In this document: positions 39,810 through 50,300 of the stretch, in pieces
How positions within the stretch are numbered: the first letter of the stretch is position 1
Layout of the letters: each line of letters begins with the position of its first letter
Made by a program: the position numbers and the translations under genes
The notes under the pieces: generated by a model
Told to the model about the DNA's origin: nothing
Database searches by the model: none
What the model saw: only the letters and a program-made list of their open reading frames with translations
DNA from: Erpobdella octoculata
Taxonomy: Eukaryota > Annelida > Clitellata > Hirudinida > Erpobdellidae
Length of the DNA: 64,000 bases
Direction: 5' to 3'
Assembly (NCBI GenBank): GCA_963978895.1
Contig: OZ022240.1
Coordinates: forward strand, 17,106,217 to 17,170,216

Positions 39810-42800
39810 ATGACCTCTCTTCAACAACAATTAAAGAAACTTTCTGTTCCATATGTTGAGCATGTTCTTGAGTCCAAGAAAGCATCCCTGCTGTTTGATT
39901 CCAAAGATGCTGCTTCTTTAGACATTGAAACTGTTTTAGACCTTGCATTAGAAGGTTTGAATCATTTGATCAAGATAAATAGCAGTTTTTCACGATATAA
40001 AAATGTCTTGTTTGACAAAACTGCTGTGAAATTCAATCGTGCCTCCCAAGCAAAAGAAACAAATGAGAAACTGGATGCAATTATCCAGCAATATTTAGTT
40101 GAACTTTCTTCCTATTTCTTGATGAGACCTGCCCAGCAGACTCTGGAATGGCTGGTTCACAGGTATCAAATCCAACTGCACAACATAGATGATTGGATAT
40201 TGACAATCATGTCTTTTCATAATTCAAAGATGTTTGTTAGAGTTCTGTCGATCATCGACCTGGAACAACCAACTCACAAATGGCATTGGCTAAATAACTG
40301 TGCTAAACACGGATCACCACTTCCGAGAGTTGTGATCGTGAATCACTGCAAGAAAGATGTTGGTTTTCTAAGGTTTCTTTTGTCTTCTGTGAAAATGTTT
40401 GTAGAAGTAATGAATCAGGGAAGTGAATGCTTAAGCATCATGATCAACTTCTGCTTTGAAATCTGTTTAGATTTGATAAAAATATCACATGAAGTTACTC
40501 AAGAGATTGTATCTACTCTAGTGCAGTTTCTCATCAATGGAATTGAATCAAAGTGTTTGGCATGGGAGGAAAGATGCTATGAGTATCTGCCAAGACTGAC
40601 TGCTTGTGTAAATCTAGCCGATGATAAGATCTTCTATTTCTGCAGGAAAATTTCAAAGCATCACTCTGATAATTTGGTTCGGAGTGCTATCCTGTGTTTA
40701 AACTTGCTAGTGTGCCAATGCGACTGTGAATTTGAAAAGAAAATTTTCAAGAGATTTGCCATTACTGACAGCAAGCTTCAAGAGATAGTAAAAATTGTCA
40801 GGGAAATGAACATTTTAAAATTTCTTGAACTTCTAACAGATGTAGATAGCAGTGGCTCTATTCAACAGATTCTTGATCAGCTGAAAGACGCTTCAAATGA
40901 AAAAGAAGAAATGAACACTCACCATGACATTGCTGAAATCGTACCTGTTCCCATGGAAGTCGAAGAAATCAAAGTACATAAGCCAGTTGTTACGCCCAAG
41001 CACATCTTAGATTGGATTGCGCTGTTAGCATCAGATGATCAGAAGACAAGAATCAAATCCATTCACCATCTCGACTCAAACGGTCCACTCAAGAAAGGCG
41101 AGCAATATTCTTCTATTTTGAAAAAAATTTTCAGAAGAAAAGAAGAAATCAAAGAGGATTGTTCACATTTGTTAGTTTTATTTAAAGAAAAATTTTCAAG
41201 TGACAAGACTGAGTTAGAAAGCTCCCTAAGCAGCATCCTCGAGCATATTACAAACGAAAAAACTTCCCTAGAATTCAAGAAATATCTTATTAAGTGTTTT
41301 AAATTGACAAATAATCAATTGGTCGTTTCTTTCTTTTCCAAACTCGTTGAGTCCCAGGCTTCAGTTTTCCAGAATGAAAGTCACACATCATGCTTAGAAC
41401 TAATCCAGGCTCTTCTTGAATGCTTGAGTGGCTACCCGAACAATTGCTCAGACTATACAGCCATGATTGTGGGCTTGCTGAACCTGAATGACTGCAACAA
41501 AGAACATTCTCTTTCGATGCTTGCAGTAGACACCATTGCAAGCTCGCCGGATTCAATAAGAAAAGAAGATCAAAACAAAATTCTTAAAGCCTTGATTGAA
41601 CTGGGATTGAATGCTTCATTTAGTCACAAGATTCAAAAGGCTTGTAGGAAGTTTGAGATTACTGCAGATCTGATTTCTTCTGTTTTGAATCTCAATTCTA
41701 TGCCAAGGGATGAAAATGGTCCAAAGTTGAAGAGGATGAGGTTGAATGACAATTTAATTGATGTTCAAAAAGCCAAATTTATTTTGGAAACACTCCAAGG
41801 CTCAAAGACCATAGATCACAATGGAATGTGCAGTGTCCTTTCTTCGATTGTGTCCATCCTTGCGTCTGATAACAAAGATGATGGAGAATACTGTTGCCAA
41901 CTGGCTTTGGTTTGTCTACACAGAGTGATAAAATCTAAGAAAAGCATTGAAGATTTGAATGTGAATATTGAAAGTCTTGCTCAGTGCTTGAGACAAGTTT
42001 CAAGTTTTCAAACCCAACAACATATCTTAATTGTGATGACTGCCATAGCACCTGCACTTCCTCGAGAACTGTTGCACAATATTGTTGCAGTATTTGCATT
42101 TATGGGCAATGAATTGCTGGAAAGAGATGATAAACATTCATTTGAAATTCTTACCTCATTGGTTGATGTTGCTTTGAAATCTGTTAAGCAACTCATGGAA
42201 TCAGTTCCAGAAGCAACTACAACTTTGATAGAAGTTTTAAGAATTTTTGTTGACTCTCGTTTCCACATTCCTCAGCACAGACTGAAACCTCTCTTTAACC
42301 AGTTGGTATCTGTTGATGTTGAGGAATACCTTTGGAGAGTAATCGTTTTGTTTGCAGAATCCAGTGTTTGTAAGAGAAATGCTTCAGATTCCGATGATGA
42401 TTCCAAGAAACAGCAGCTTGCTCAGGATCAAGATATTATCAGGAGTATTGTTTCAAGCTATCCAACGGAAACTCTTCTTTCTCTAATGAAAAATCTAACA
42501 AAATTTCTCAGAAGCATTTTAACTGCAACGAAAAAAGGTAATGTAGAGTTATTAGATCAGTCAATTTTAAAAAATCATCACCTTTGTCAGTTAATCTTCA
42601 AGTACCTGAGCAAAATAATAATGGTGCTCATTGAGAGTCAAAATATGGGAACATCAGAAGATCCTTCATTCATCAAAGAACTAGCAGAAGAGACTCTCAA
42701 TCTTATGCAAGACATCGATGATCAGAGGAAGATTGCCGACAAGGAAAGTGCTGCATTCTTTTCGTCTCGAATGGAAGCCACTGCAAACATTTTCAAAAAA

Positions 42801-44417
42801 ATGAATCAATTTTTGCCTGGAAAAAGTTTTGTTGAACTTCTCGGCAATGTTTTGAATCAAGAATCTTCATCGATTAAGTTTAAAGGCTTGCAGCTGTTAC
42901 AATTTCATTTGTGTGCTGTTGAGAAAAAGCTGGTGGTCGTTAAGGGAAGTGAGTGTATACTAACTTTGGTGCCTCGACTCATTGAGCTGACTAACATTTC
43001 AGAAAACAAAGAGAACATGAAAATCGATTTGCATGTCAAACAATTATCATTTTTCGTGTTGAAATTAATGTGTCGAATCTTTGGATCAGATTATAGTAGT
43101 CAATTTACAGGCATGTATGACGTTTTAATGAGTGCCATAAGTCCAGAAGATGTTTCTAATCTTATAATCACAGATAGTGCTTTACTTTGTTTGTCTGAGT
43201 ATATAGCTGCCATGAAAACACGGTTAATTCCTAAAGCTAGTTCGATTGCATCTGCAATCACAAGGCTTTACAAAAATGAAAAATTTTGGAAAAGCCACGA
43301 TGCAATCAATTGTTTAAATGTTGCAGCAAATAAATTACTGCTCCATCTGGGACTATTTCTTGGTGCAGGATTAAATGACTTAATTATTGATCTGTGCTGT
43401 TTGCCAAGCAGAGCGGCTGGTATATTCGAAAAATGCTCAGCAGAGTTCAGTAGCGTTGTTAATGTCCTTGGTATGAAGACTGAAAGTAGAATCTTGTTGC
43501 CAGTTTTAATAGATTCTTATGACAGGTTGGTGAAAGATAACGTGTGTGGTATAGAAACCTTATTCAATATCTATTTTATTAACTGTAAGCAACTGTCAAA
43601 AGAAAGTTTGGATTTGAACTTAAAAGTTATAACTGAAATAGCAGCAAAGTTTTTAAATGTGAGGGATGACGCCAGCTCCCTCGCTGACGATAAACTAATC
43701 TCCATTGAAAATGTGTACGTAGAGTCACTTTTAGCTTTCCTGCCATTGCTCTCTGAAAAAACGTTTCGACACTTGTTTGACGAACTGCATAAAACTGCCA
43801 GTGCTACCTCAGTCAATATCATTACGTTTTTCAACTTGATGTTTGGATTCTCTAAACAACTCAGAAGTATATTTAACTTATTCTCCAAGAATTTAATAAG
43901 TATCATGACGTCATCACTTGATTGCTCCGAAACATTTGGGACGAAATCTAGTTTGCTGCTTAAATTTCTCTTGAACCTCATTGGACAGTGTCACCTCAAC
44001 GACATAGATGGATCATTTGCACTCGCTTCTAGTAAATCTCTTTACAAATCGGTCGTCAACCAGTTGGAGAACTTTGCTGGCGGTAAAGATGAGTTTCTGA
44101 AGAGAGTAGAAGAAGATGTGATTTCATGTCTCGTTCAAATGATGCAATCTGTGAAAGAGGTTGAAATTCTTCAGGAACTCCATAAAGCCATCTGTCTGAA
44201 ATCCCGACACGAGAATCCTCTTGTAAGGATATCAACCATAAGATCACTTACTGCCATTGCTGAGAGCTTAGGTAATTCATATGATGTGCTTTTCCCTGAC
44301 TTGGCTCCTTGTATTAGTGAACTTCTTGAAGATGATGATGAAAAAGTTGCCCAAGAGTGTCATCGACTTCAGACTGTTTTGGAAAAGACAGTTGGAAGTT
44401 TAAACAAATATTTCTAA
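39810..44417 (+). CDS. HEATR1: HEAT repeat-containing protein 1 (UTP10), single coding exon
   Basis: Encodes the nucleolar HEATR1/Utp10 protein, a UtpA (t-UTP) component of the small-subunit processome linking pre-rRNA transcription to processing. 1535 codons without interruption. The N-terminus (MTSLQQQLKKLSVP, then ASLLFDSKDAASLD) and the C-terminus (ISELLEDDDEKVAQECHRL ... KYF) match the two ends of the family, and RILLPVLIDSYDRLVKD (about residue 1227) marks the BP28CT domain, so both ends are real. It is about 600 residues shorter than the human protein as I recall it. A TTTCAG acceptor four bases before the ATG suggests a 5' UTR intron. A 75-bp GT-AG intron (44421-44495) follows three bases after the stop. 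Codon use and length argue for a working gene, not a pseudogene. Vertebrate HEATR1 has dozens of introns, so the lack of coding introns is unusual. Confidence 0.93.
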   Translation: MTSLQQQLKKLSVPYVEHVLESKKASLLFDSKDAASLDIETVLDLALEGLNHLIKINSSFSRYKNVLFDKTAVKFNRASQAKETNEKLDAIIQQYLVELSSYFLMRPAQQTLEWLVHRYQIQLHNIDDWILTIMSFHNSKMFVRVLSIIDLEQPTHKWHWLNNCAKHGSPLPRVVIVNHCKKDVGFLRFLLSSVKMFVEVMNQGSECLSIMINFCFEICLDLIKISHEVTQEIVSTLVQFLINGIESKCLAWEERCYEYLPRLTACVNLADDKIFYFCRKISKHHSDNLVRSAILCLNLLVCQCDCEFEKKIFKRFAITDSKLQEIVKIVREMNILKFLELLTDVDSSGSIQQILDQLKDASNEKEEMNTHHDIAEIVPVPMEVEEIKVHKPVVTPKHILDWIALLASDDQKTRIKSIHHLDSNGPLKKGEQYSSILKKIFRRKEEIKEDCSHLLVLFKEKFSSDKTELESSLSSILEHITNEKTSLEFKKYLIKCFKLTNNQLVVSFFSKLVESQASVFQNESHTSCLELIQALLECLSGYPNNCSDYTAMIVGLLNLNDCNKEHSLSMLAVDTIASSPDSIRKEDQNKILKALIELGLNASFSHKIQKACRKFEITADLISSVLNLNSMPRDENGPKLKRMRLNDNLIDVQKAKFILETLQGSKTIDHNGMCSVLSSIVSILASDNKDDGEYCCQLALVCLHRVIKSKKSIEDLNVNIESLAQCLRQVSSFQTQQHILIVMTAIAPALPRELLHNIVAVFAFMGNELLERDDKHSFEILTSLVDVALKSVKQLMESVPEATTTLIEVLRIFVDSRFHIPQHRLKPLFNQLVSVDVEEYLWRVIVLFAESSVCKRNASDSDDDSKKQQLAQDQDIIRSIVSSYPTETLLSLMKNLTKFLRSILTATKKGNVELLDQSILKNHHLCQLIFKYLSKIIMVLIESQNMGTSEDPSFIKELAEETLNLMQDIDDQRKIADKESAAFFSSRMEATANIFKKMNQFLPGKSFVELLGNVLNQESSSIKFKGLQLLQFHLCAVEKKLVVVKGSECILTLVPRLIELTNISENKENMKIDLHVKQLSFFVLKLMCRIFGSDYSSQFTGMYDVLMSAISPEDVSNLIITDSALLCLSEYIAAMKTRLIPKASSIASAITRLYKNEKFWKSHDAINCLNVAANKLLLHLGLFLGAGLNDLIIDLCCLPSRAAGIFEKCSAEFSSVVNVLGMKTESRILLPVLIDSYDRLVKDNVCGIETLFNIYFINCKQLSKESLDLNLKVITEIAAKFLNVRDDASSLADDKLISIENVYVESLLAFLPLLSEKTFRHLFDELHKTASATSVNIITFFNLMFGFSKQLRSIFNLFSKNLISIMTSSLDCSETFGTKSSLLLKFLLNLIGQCHLNDIDGSFALASSKSLYKSVVNQLENFAGGKDEFLKRVEEDVISCLVQMMQSVKEVEILQELHKAICLKSRHENPLVRISTIRSLTAIAESLGNSYDVLFPDLAPCISELLEDDDEKVAQECHRLQTVLEKTVGSLNKYF

Positions 44418-44420
44418 AAG

Positions 44421-44495
44421 GTATGTTGGCTCAATATCTCTTTATGTGGGGATGATTATAGTTGGATAATTATTCATGTTTTACTTTGCATGTAG
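44421..44495 (+). other. Candidate 3' UTR intron of HEATR1
   Basis: AAG|GTATGT ... TTTGCATGTAG|GTGG, 75 bp, with a pyrimidine-containing 3' end. Its place immediately after the stop codon is compatible with a retained or spliced 3' UTR intron. Confidence 0.5.
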
Positions 44496-44577
44496 GTGGA
44501 GTGACGAAGTTTGCCATCAACTCTTGAAGGATGTTTCAAATATTTGCTATGATTGATTGTCTGTTTTGTTAATAACT

Positions 44578-44583
44578 AATAAA
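44578..44583 (+). terminator. HEATR1 polyadenylation signal
   Basis: AATAAA about 160 bases after the stop codon, followed by a T-rich stretch. Confidence 0.6.
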
Positions 44584-44599
44584 ATATTTTGCGTTTTTT

Positions 44600-46043
44600 T
44601 TATGACTGGAATTAAATCAAGTTTTAATAAATCAGTGAATCGGTTTGTGTAACAAAAATTAAAGGAATACAATCTAAATTTGTGTGTTGCAGAAGTTATT
44701 ACAAGAATTTCCAAATGGGGTGGTGCACCTATGACTTTGTGTAAAGAAAAATAATGGCATTAATGGACTACATATCAATAGGTTTAGTTTGTTGTCACAT
44801 GTACTATAACAACTATTTTTCCATTAAAAATGAGTCTTGTACTATAATGCATACATTAATTGAAAAGCATACACATGAATTTATAGCATACGAGACCACA
44901 TGTATGTATGCAAATAATAAAACAATATAATAATGCCATCATGATTTTGTAATAGTATTCTACATGCATAATTTCTTATGTTTGTATGTATGCTCCAGTG
45001 GTTTAAGCAGGCTAAAAATGATATTTGCTTTCTGAAAAGGCAAAAGAATTGGCTTCTGAATTGTTCTTACAAGATTTTACTGGAAGGTTTGGTATCAAGT
45101 TGCACAAGATTTGTGAAGTTACTAAAGTCTCATCTAATCAGCAAGTATGCTTGCAATAATAAGTACAATACCAGTGAGACCAGCCTATTCTGGTAGCATT
45201 CAAACTTTGCATACATACAATGTCAAAAGGAGCTGACATTTAAAATAGTGTTCACCCGCTAAAAATCACGCTTTTATTCTAACAACACTTGTCTAGGTAG
45301 CCCTGAGTTTTTTATTTTGTTTACAAAAAGTGTTTTAGATTCTTTTGCAGAGAGGCAGGCAAAAGAAATATTTTTAATTTGTCTACAAACAAAATCTTGG
45401 TATGCCCTGAACTAAAAACGTTTTGACAAACTACAGATACAGCAAACTTTTGATATAACGAAGTAATTCGCATGGATAATGTGACTTCGTTATAAGTCGA
45501 GTAGAAGCCCTTTAGACCGACTTCTAAGAGCAATGGACACTTAAAACCGAATTTCTTAAATATGTTTCTGACCCATAGTAGCTTGCTCCAAATGAAGACT
45601 CTTTAGCTCTTCAGGACTTTTACTGTCCGCTTAGCGTTTCTTTGAAATATCTGTTCTTCAAAACCCTGTTTAGGCTGAATACAGACCTAAAAAATCTATG
45701 CTGAGCAAGTGTCTGCTCTTGAGGAGGTCGTATATCAAATTGTCTAGTTATCAACAGTGACATCCTTTTTTCTATCATAATTTAACGTTTTTTATTTCAT
45801 TTCTCCTATATCCAGGCTTGCAAAATCAAGGCAGTTTTTTTACGTCCAATTAACTTCGACCAATCAAAACTAACTTATAAAGCACCTTTTCATAAATTCA
45901 AAGGTGATCTGATTTTATATATTATAGCTATTTTAAACCAGATCGCAAACACTAATTTATCAAAGGCAGCGAGAGAATTTCTTAGCGGTTTGACGTAGTT
46001 GGCTTAACGACTAGTTTCAGTACGAAGCCAGCTGACTAGACAT
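44600..46043. other. Intergenic between HEATR1 and AATF, no gene seen
   Basis: AT-rich. Around 45430-45500 there is ATATAACGAAGTAATTCG and ACTTCGTTATAAGTCG, an inverted pair resembling Tigger/pogo-type termini. The following 250 bases carry short broken frames only. Nothing else is recognised. Confidence 0.35.
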
Positions 46044-46051
46044 TTTCAGCA

Positions 46052-47213
46052 CAGTGTTGGGTAAAATCACATTTCAAATGATTTTAAATCAAAATCATTC
46101 ACTTCAGAGTGATTTTGAAATCAAAATAATTTTTTCTTTCCACCAAAAAATGATTTCAAATCAAAATCATGATTTTGATGATTTAAAATCATGAAATCAT
46201 TACTAAAAAGTTTGCGCTTATTAAAATTGCTACTGATGACAATTTTTCTAGAATTCATTACAAGTCACAAAATCTTTATTTAAAAAAATGCTTTAGCTTA
46301 ATCTCAAAAAAATTAGAAAGTCTGTTTCTTCTTGGCGTCTCAATCAATCTTGCTATACTGAACAGACGCTCAACAGGCACAGATGAAGGTGTGTTGTAGT
46401 ACACGAACATCTTCCTCACAATCTGGTATGAATCAAGGTGCTGCAAAGAGCAGTCTGTCTTCCTCGTCATTACCATCATGCCTGGTGCAAGGCCTTTTAT
46501 GAGGGCCACGAAAGCAGGCTTTTCAACTGTACAAAGTGGAAACATCGACTCAACAACATAATCGACAATCAACTTTGGTTTGACTTGGTTGACTAGAGGT
46601 CACATACACTTTTTTCTGAGTGTACTTTATTTCTTCATCGTTGTTACTCAGTTTGCGATTTTTACTCGATTTGTCTTTTGCAGCTTTTTCAAGCTTGTAT
46701 GTCTCATACTTGCTAACAAGTGAACTGTGTTCAATCTGAAGCAATATTGAAATGAATAAAATTTTTTAATAACCGATCCTAGGAAATTGTATTAGATTAA
46801 TAGAAAATATAACGAAAATCGGTGATATTAACTCTCAGACGTCTCAAAAATTTTCTTGTAACATTTTTAGTGCCCGAGAGTTCCCTGTTGACACAGTTAC
46901 AACACTTAGCAATTACTTTTCCATTCACTTCTTTAATAATCTTGAAATAAGTTCCATCTAAAATAATAGGCAAACGAGATTCGCCATTTTTCAAACAACC
47001 TTAACAGATGGGCAATGAGTAAAAACCATTGATATAACAATGCTAAAAACAATATTTTGATTTGATTTTAAATCGTGCAAAATCATTTTTGCTTATGGAA
47101 ATTTGATTTCAAATCAAAATCAGGCATTTTCAAATGATTTTAAATCAAAAATCACATAATATGATTTAAATCACGATTTAAAATCATTTGATTTCAAATC
47201 TTACCCGACACTG
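46052..47213 (-). mobile_element. hAT DNA transposon, internally deleted, with 8-bp target duplication
   Basis: Ends CAGTGTTGGGTAAAATCAC and the inverted GATTTGAAATC...TTACCCGACACTG, flanked by the exact 8-bp duplication TTTCAGCA (46044-46051 and 47214-47221). Subterminal regions are packed with AAATCA/TGATTT repeats on both sides (46060-46200, 47050-47200). The 1162-bp length leaves room only for the ends of the transposase. Confidence 0.92.
46276..46994 (-). pseudogene. hAT transposase remnant: BED finger end and dimerisation domain
   Basis: The N-terminal part (46994 down to about 46830) has a BED-type zinc finger start (KVIAKCCNC). A probable intron of about 100 bp (GTTAAT ... TTCAG) leads to a charged segment (46744-46550). 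The C-terminal part (46572-46276) carries the hAT family C-terminal dimerisation motif, YYNTPSSVPVERLFSIA. The DDE catalytic core between them is missing, so this is a non-autonomous derivative. Confidence 0.8.
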
Positions 47214-47282
47214 TTTCAGCAGTTCAAATTCTACCAGTACCGCTTATTCATGTCTAAAACACATATTTTTATAGAACATTAT

Positions 47283-47288
47283 TTTATT
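47283..47288 (-). terminator. AATF polyadenylation signal
   Basis: AATAAA on the minus strand, 84 bases beyond the AATF stop codon. Confidence 0.6.
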
Positions 47289-47371
47289 ACATTGAAAAAA
47301 CTAACGACTTATCCATTAGACAACAATCAACATTGAAACTGATAAATATACAAATGAAAAACAGAACAAAT

Positions 47372-50300
47372 TTAGGATAGTGTCGAGAACATCCAATTTT
47401 CACTTTCTGTTATTGACTTGTTATTACTTGACACATTCCTGGTGTCGCTGAAAAATAAACAACAATAACATTACAGCTTAAAACCATAAAATAAATGCTT
47501 ATTGAAAAGTAACTGATGCTTCATAATTGTAAAAATCACAAATAAGATGTGATAATATATAAACAAATGAGATCTATACCTGTCATCACAAATCCATGCT
47601 TTTACTTTTGGATCAGGCATCATAAAACCAACTAATTTTTTCAAGATGGTGTATCTGAAATATATCAACTGATCTTAAATCTGTACCTGCAGTACTTTTA
47701 AATTATTAAACCTCACCTGGTTCGTCGACCTTTGCTTGCTTTTGTGTCAACGTTTTTCTTTATTTTTATTTTGTTCAGCTCGGCCCAAAGACTGCAAATA
47801 ACAGACATTCAAAATAAAATTAACATCAAAGCGAAGATGGAATCTGGAATCAACTTTCTCTATAATTTAAGACTTTGGAGTAGACCCCATATCAGTGGGT
47901 GCTGAACAGAGCCATAGGGGGAGTTGAAGCGCCCCTACGTCTCTATAGATGGTTTTTCCAATTCATCTAAATCAGAGTTTGTTTAAGCCCCCTCCAAATT
48001 AGATCAAATTACAGCAATGTAAATACATTGATTGTGGACAGCGGTTTCTAATTTAACTAAATGGTTATATTCCAATAAAAATTAATTTGTATTGTTCATA
48101 AATCAAATTAAATAAATTTTTATAAAATTACATAATAGAAGAATTAAATTTAAATTAAATTGAGAGTTGACTACAAAATGATAAGAACAAATGTCAAATT
48201 TGAAAAAGGCTTTGTCAACCTAAGAGTAAAGTTTCGAAGCTACTACATGACTGTACTGGCCGGGAACTAATGAAAGATAAGTTCAACTTTATTACTTTGG
48301 ATCAGCTGGAACTCGTTTACCAAGGAGGTCTGCAACTTTGTTCGCCCGCAGACAGACTACTTAGAATGCACTGATAGGAAGTGTAGCTGTCATCTGGCTG
48401 AGAGTCATGAGTTTATTGACACAGACAGGGAAGCTGCACTAATCACTTCCAGCACTTTCTCAGTGTACAAGAGGAACAAAAGCCAATCTTACTGAGGTTT
48501 ATACAAAGATATGCTGAGAAGAGCTCCTATTTTACTAGTCATGACTACCAGTGCTGACAGTGGCTAACTTGGCTCTAATGGAGACCAAAGTAGCCTCAAT
48601 GAGAGAAGGGTGCTTGAAAACATTGGAAAAGAGGTTAAGGTCAAAAGGAATATGAAACTCTCAATGGGTGACTTAGTTGAAAATGAACTTGCTGACAACT
48701 TTGTCGCAAATTTGAGTGTGGAGAACAGCTTGTGAAATTTGTTGCCATTTAGTAGTCTTCTATACAGATATTTTGACATTTCTTATATGTACGTTTTAGG
48801 CTCATCACGTGTTCTACCTAAACAAATAATATAATTTGATTGAACATACCCGCTGACAGACATCATGTCATTTGTATTAGCAGCTTTTCTGTTAGTCATT
48901 TCAGACAGGAGTTGATAGTAAAAATCACCATCATCAAATATCTCCTTATCGCTTCGTTCAGCCTTGTGGATTGGTAAGATTGCCTGAAGTTTTTAAATAA
49001 TCAATTTAACTGACTAAACAAGTAAATTAAAAACGAATTTTTAAAACCCAATGCTTTTATATGTAATTAAAACACAAATTTTGCAATCAATTTTATAAAA
49101 ATGAAATTAATTAAAATTAACTAAATTAATTGACTTATTGTAAAACTAATAATTGAATATTGCATTGTCTTCTATTTTGAGCCTGTATGCAAAATTTGAA
49201 ACAGACAGAGAAACAGAGACGACAAGTAGATAAAAGCATTGTAGAAAAAATGTATCAATGTATCATCTGTCAATTGTTTAAATGATAGATGGAAATTATG
49301 AAGTAATGAAATTATAAAAAAAACTGAAGTTTTTAAATAATCAATTGAATTTACTAAAAAATGAAAGACAATTGTTTAAATGAGAGATGGAAATTATTGT
49401 AAAAAACAACAAAATTTGTGAAATACCTCTTCATTATCAACAACATTAGAAGATATTAATTCTTGTTCTAATTTCTTTCCAAGTACTTTATAAACATTTC
49501 TTTTTATTCTCGTTTTCTCTATCAATCGCTCTTTGTCTTCAAGTATCTGAAATCACGTAAAAAAATAACCTTTTTATTGGTCTGATCTTTTGGAATTAAA
49601 CCAAAATGGTATTTAATTGCACATCAAAAAGTTTGATATCAAGATATTTATCATGCACATACTGGATATAAAATTCTCCACGTTTTTTGACAAACCAAAG
49701 TGCTGAATTTGGTTTTAAAAAGTAAACATAACTTAAAGGTAATGTTGAAAATTAACTGTCACTATAAATAATACTACAAGTCATAGATGCCCAATAACAA
49801 CCTATCTACATACATGATTTCCTATGTCTGTATGTATGCTAGCAATTTCGCATAACGCAGCAGCCATGGTGGTCAGCAATAAGCAGTTGATAAAATTAGT
49901 GCGTGTAGGCACGTAATAAAAGTTATTATGCAATTGTACAATGCGTAAAATAATATATAATGAGATTTTCAAAAAATCGGTCATTTTTGACGGGCTATAT
50001 CTAGCCTATTCTAATAATTGGCTAAGTTCATCTGTCTGTAACTAAAAATAATTTTAATACCATTGCACCGATTTTAATGAAAGTTCACAGACATACTCAG
50101 TTTTTTATGCTGATTTAAAAAATAAAAACTTTCAGATTTAAATATTTATGTGGTTTTTATGCATGTAGTCCAACATCTTTGATGTTAATTATATCAATAA
50201 ACACACATAACATTTATGTGATGTTTGTTTGGAAGCCACTTTGAAAGTTGTTAACCATTAATGAAAAAAGTCATAAAAATGAAAAAATGATTACCTGACT

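Noticed and set aside
39810..44417. HEATR1 as a dead processed pseudogene
   Set aside because: The frame is open for 1535 codons, both family ends are conserved, no poly(A) tail follows, and UTR intron signals are present.
45321..45533. Minus-strand 70-codon frame between HEATR1 and AATF
   Set aside because: It runs into a pogo-like inverted terminus and shows no domain; a decayed transposon is more likely.
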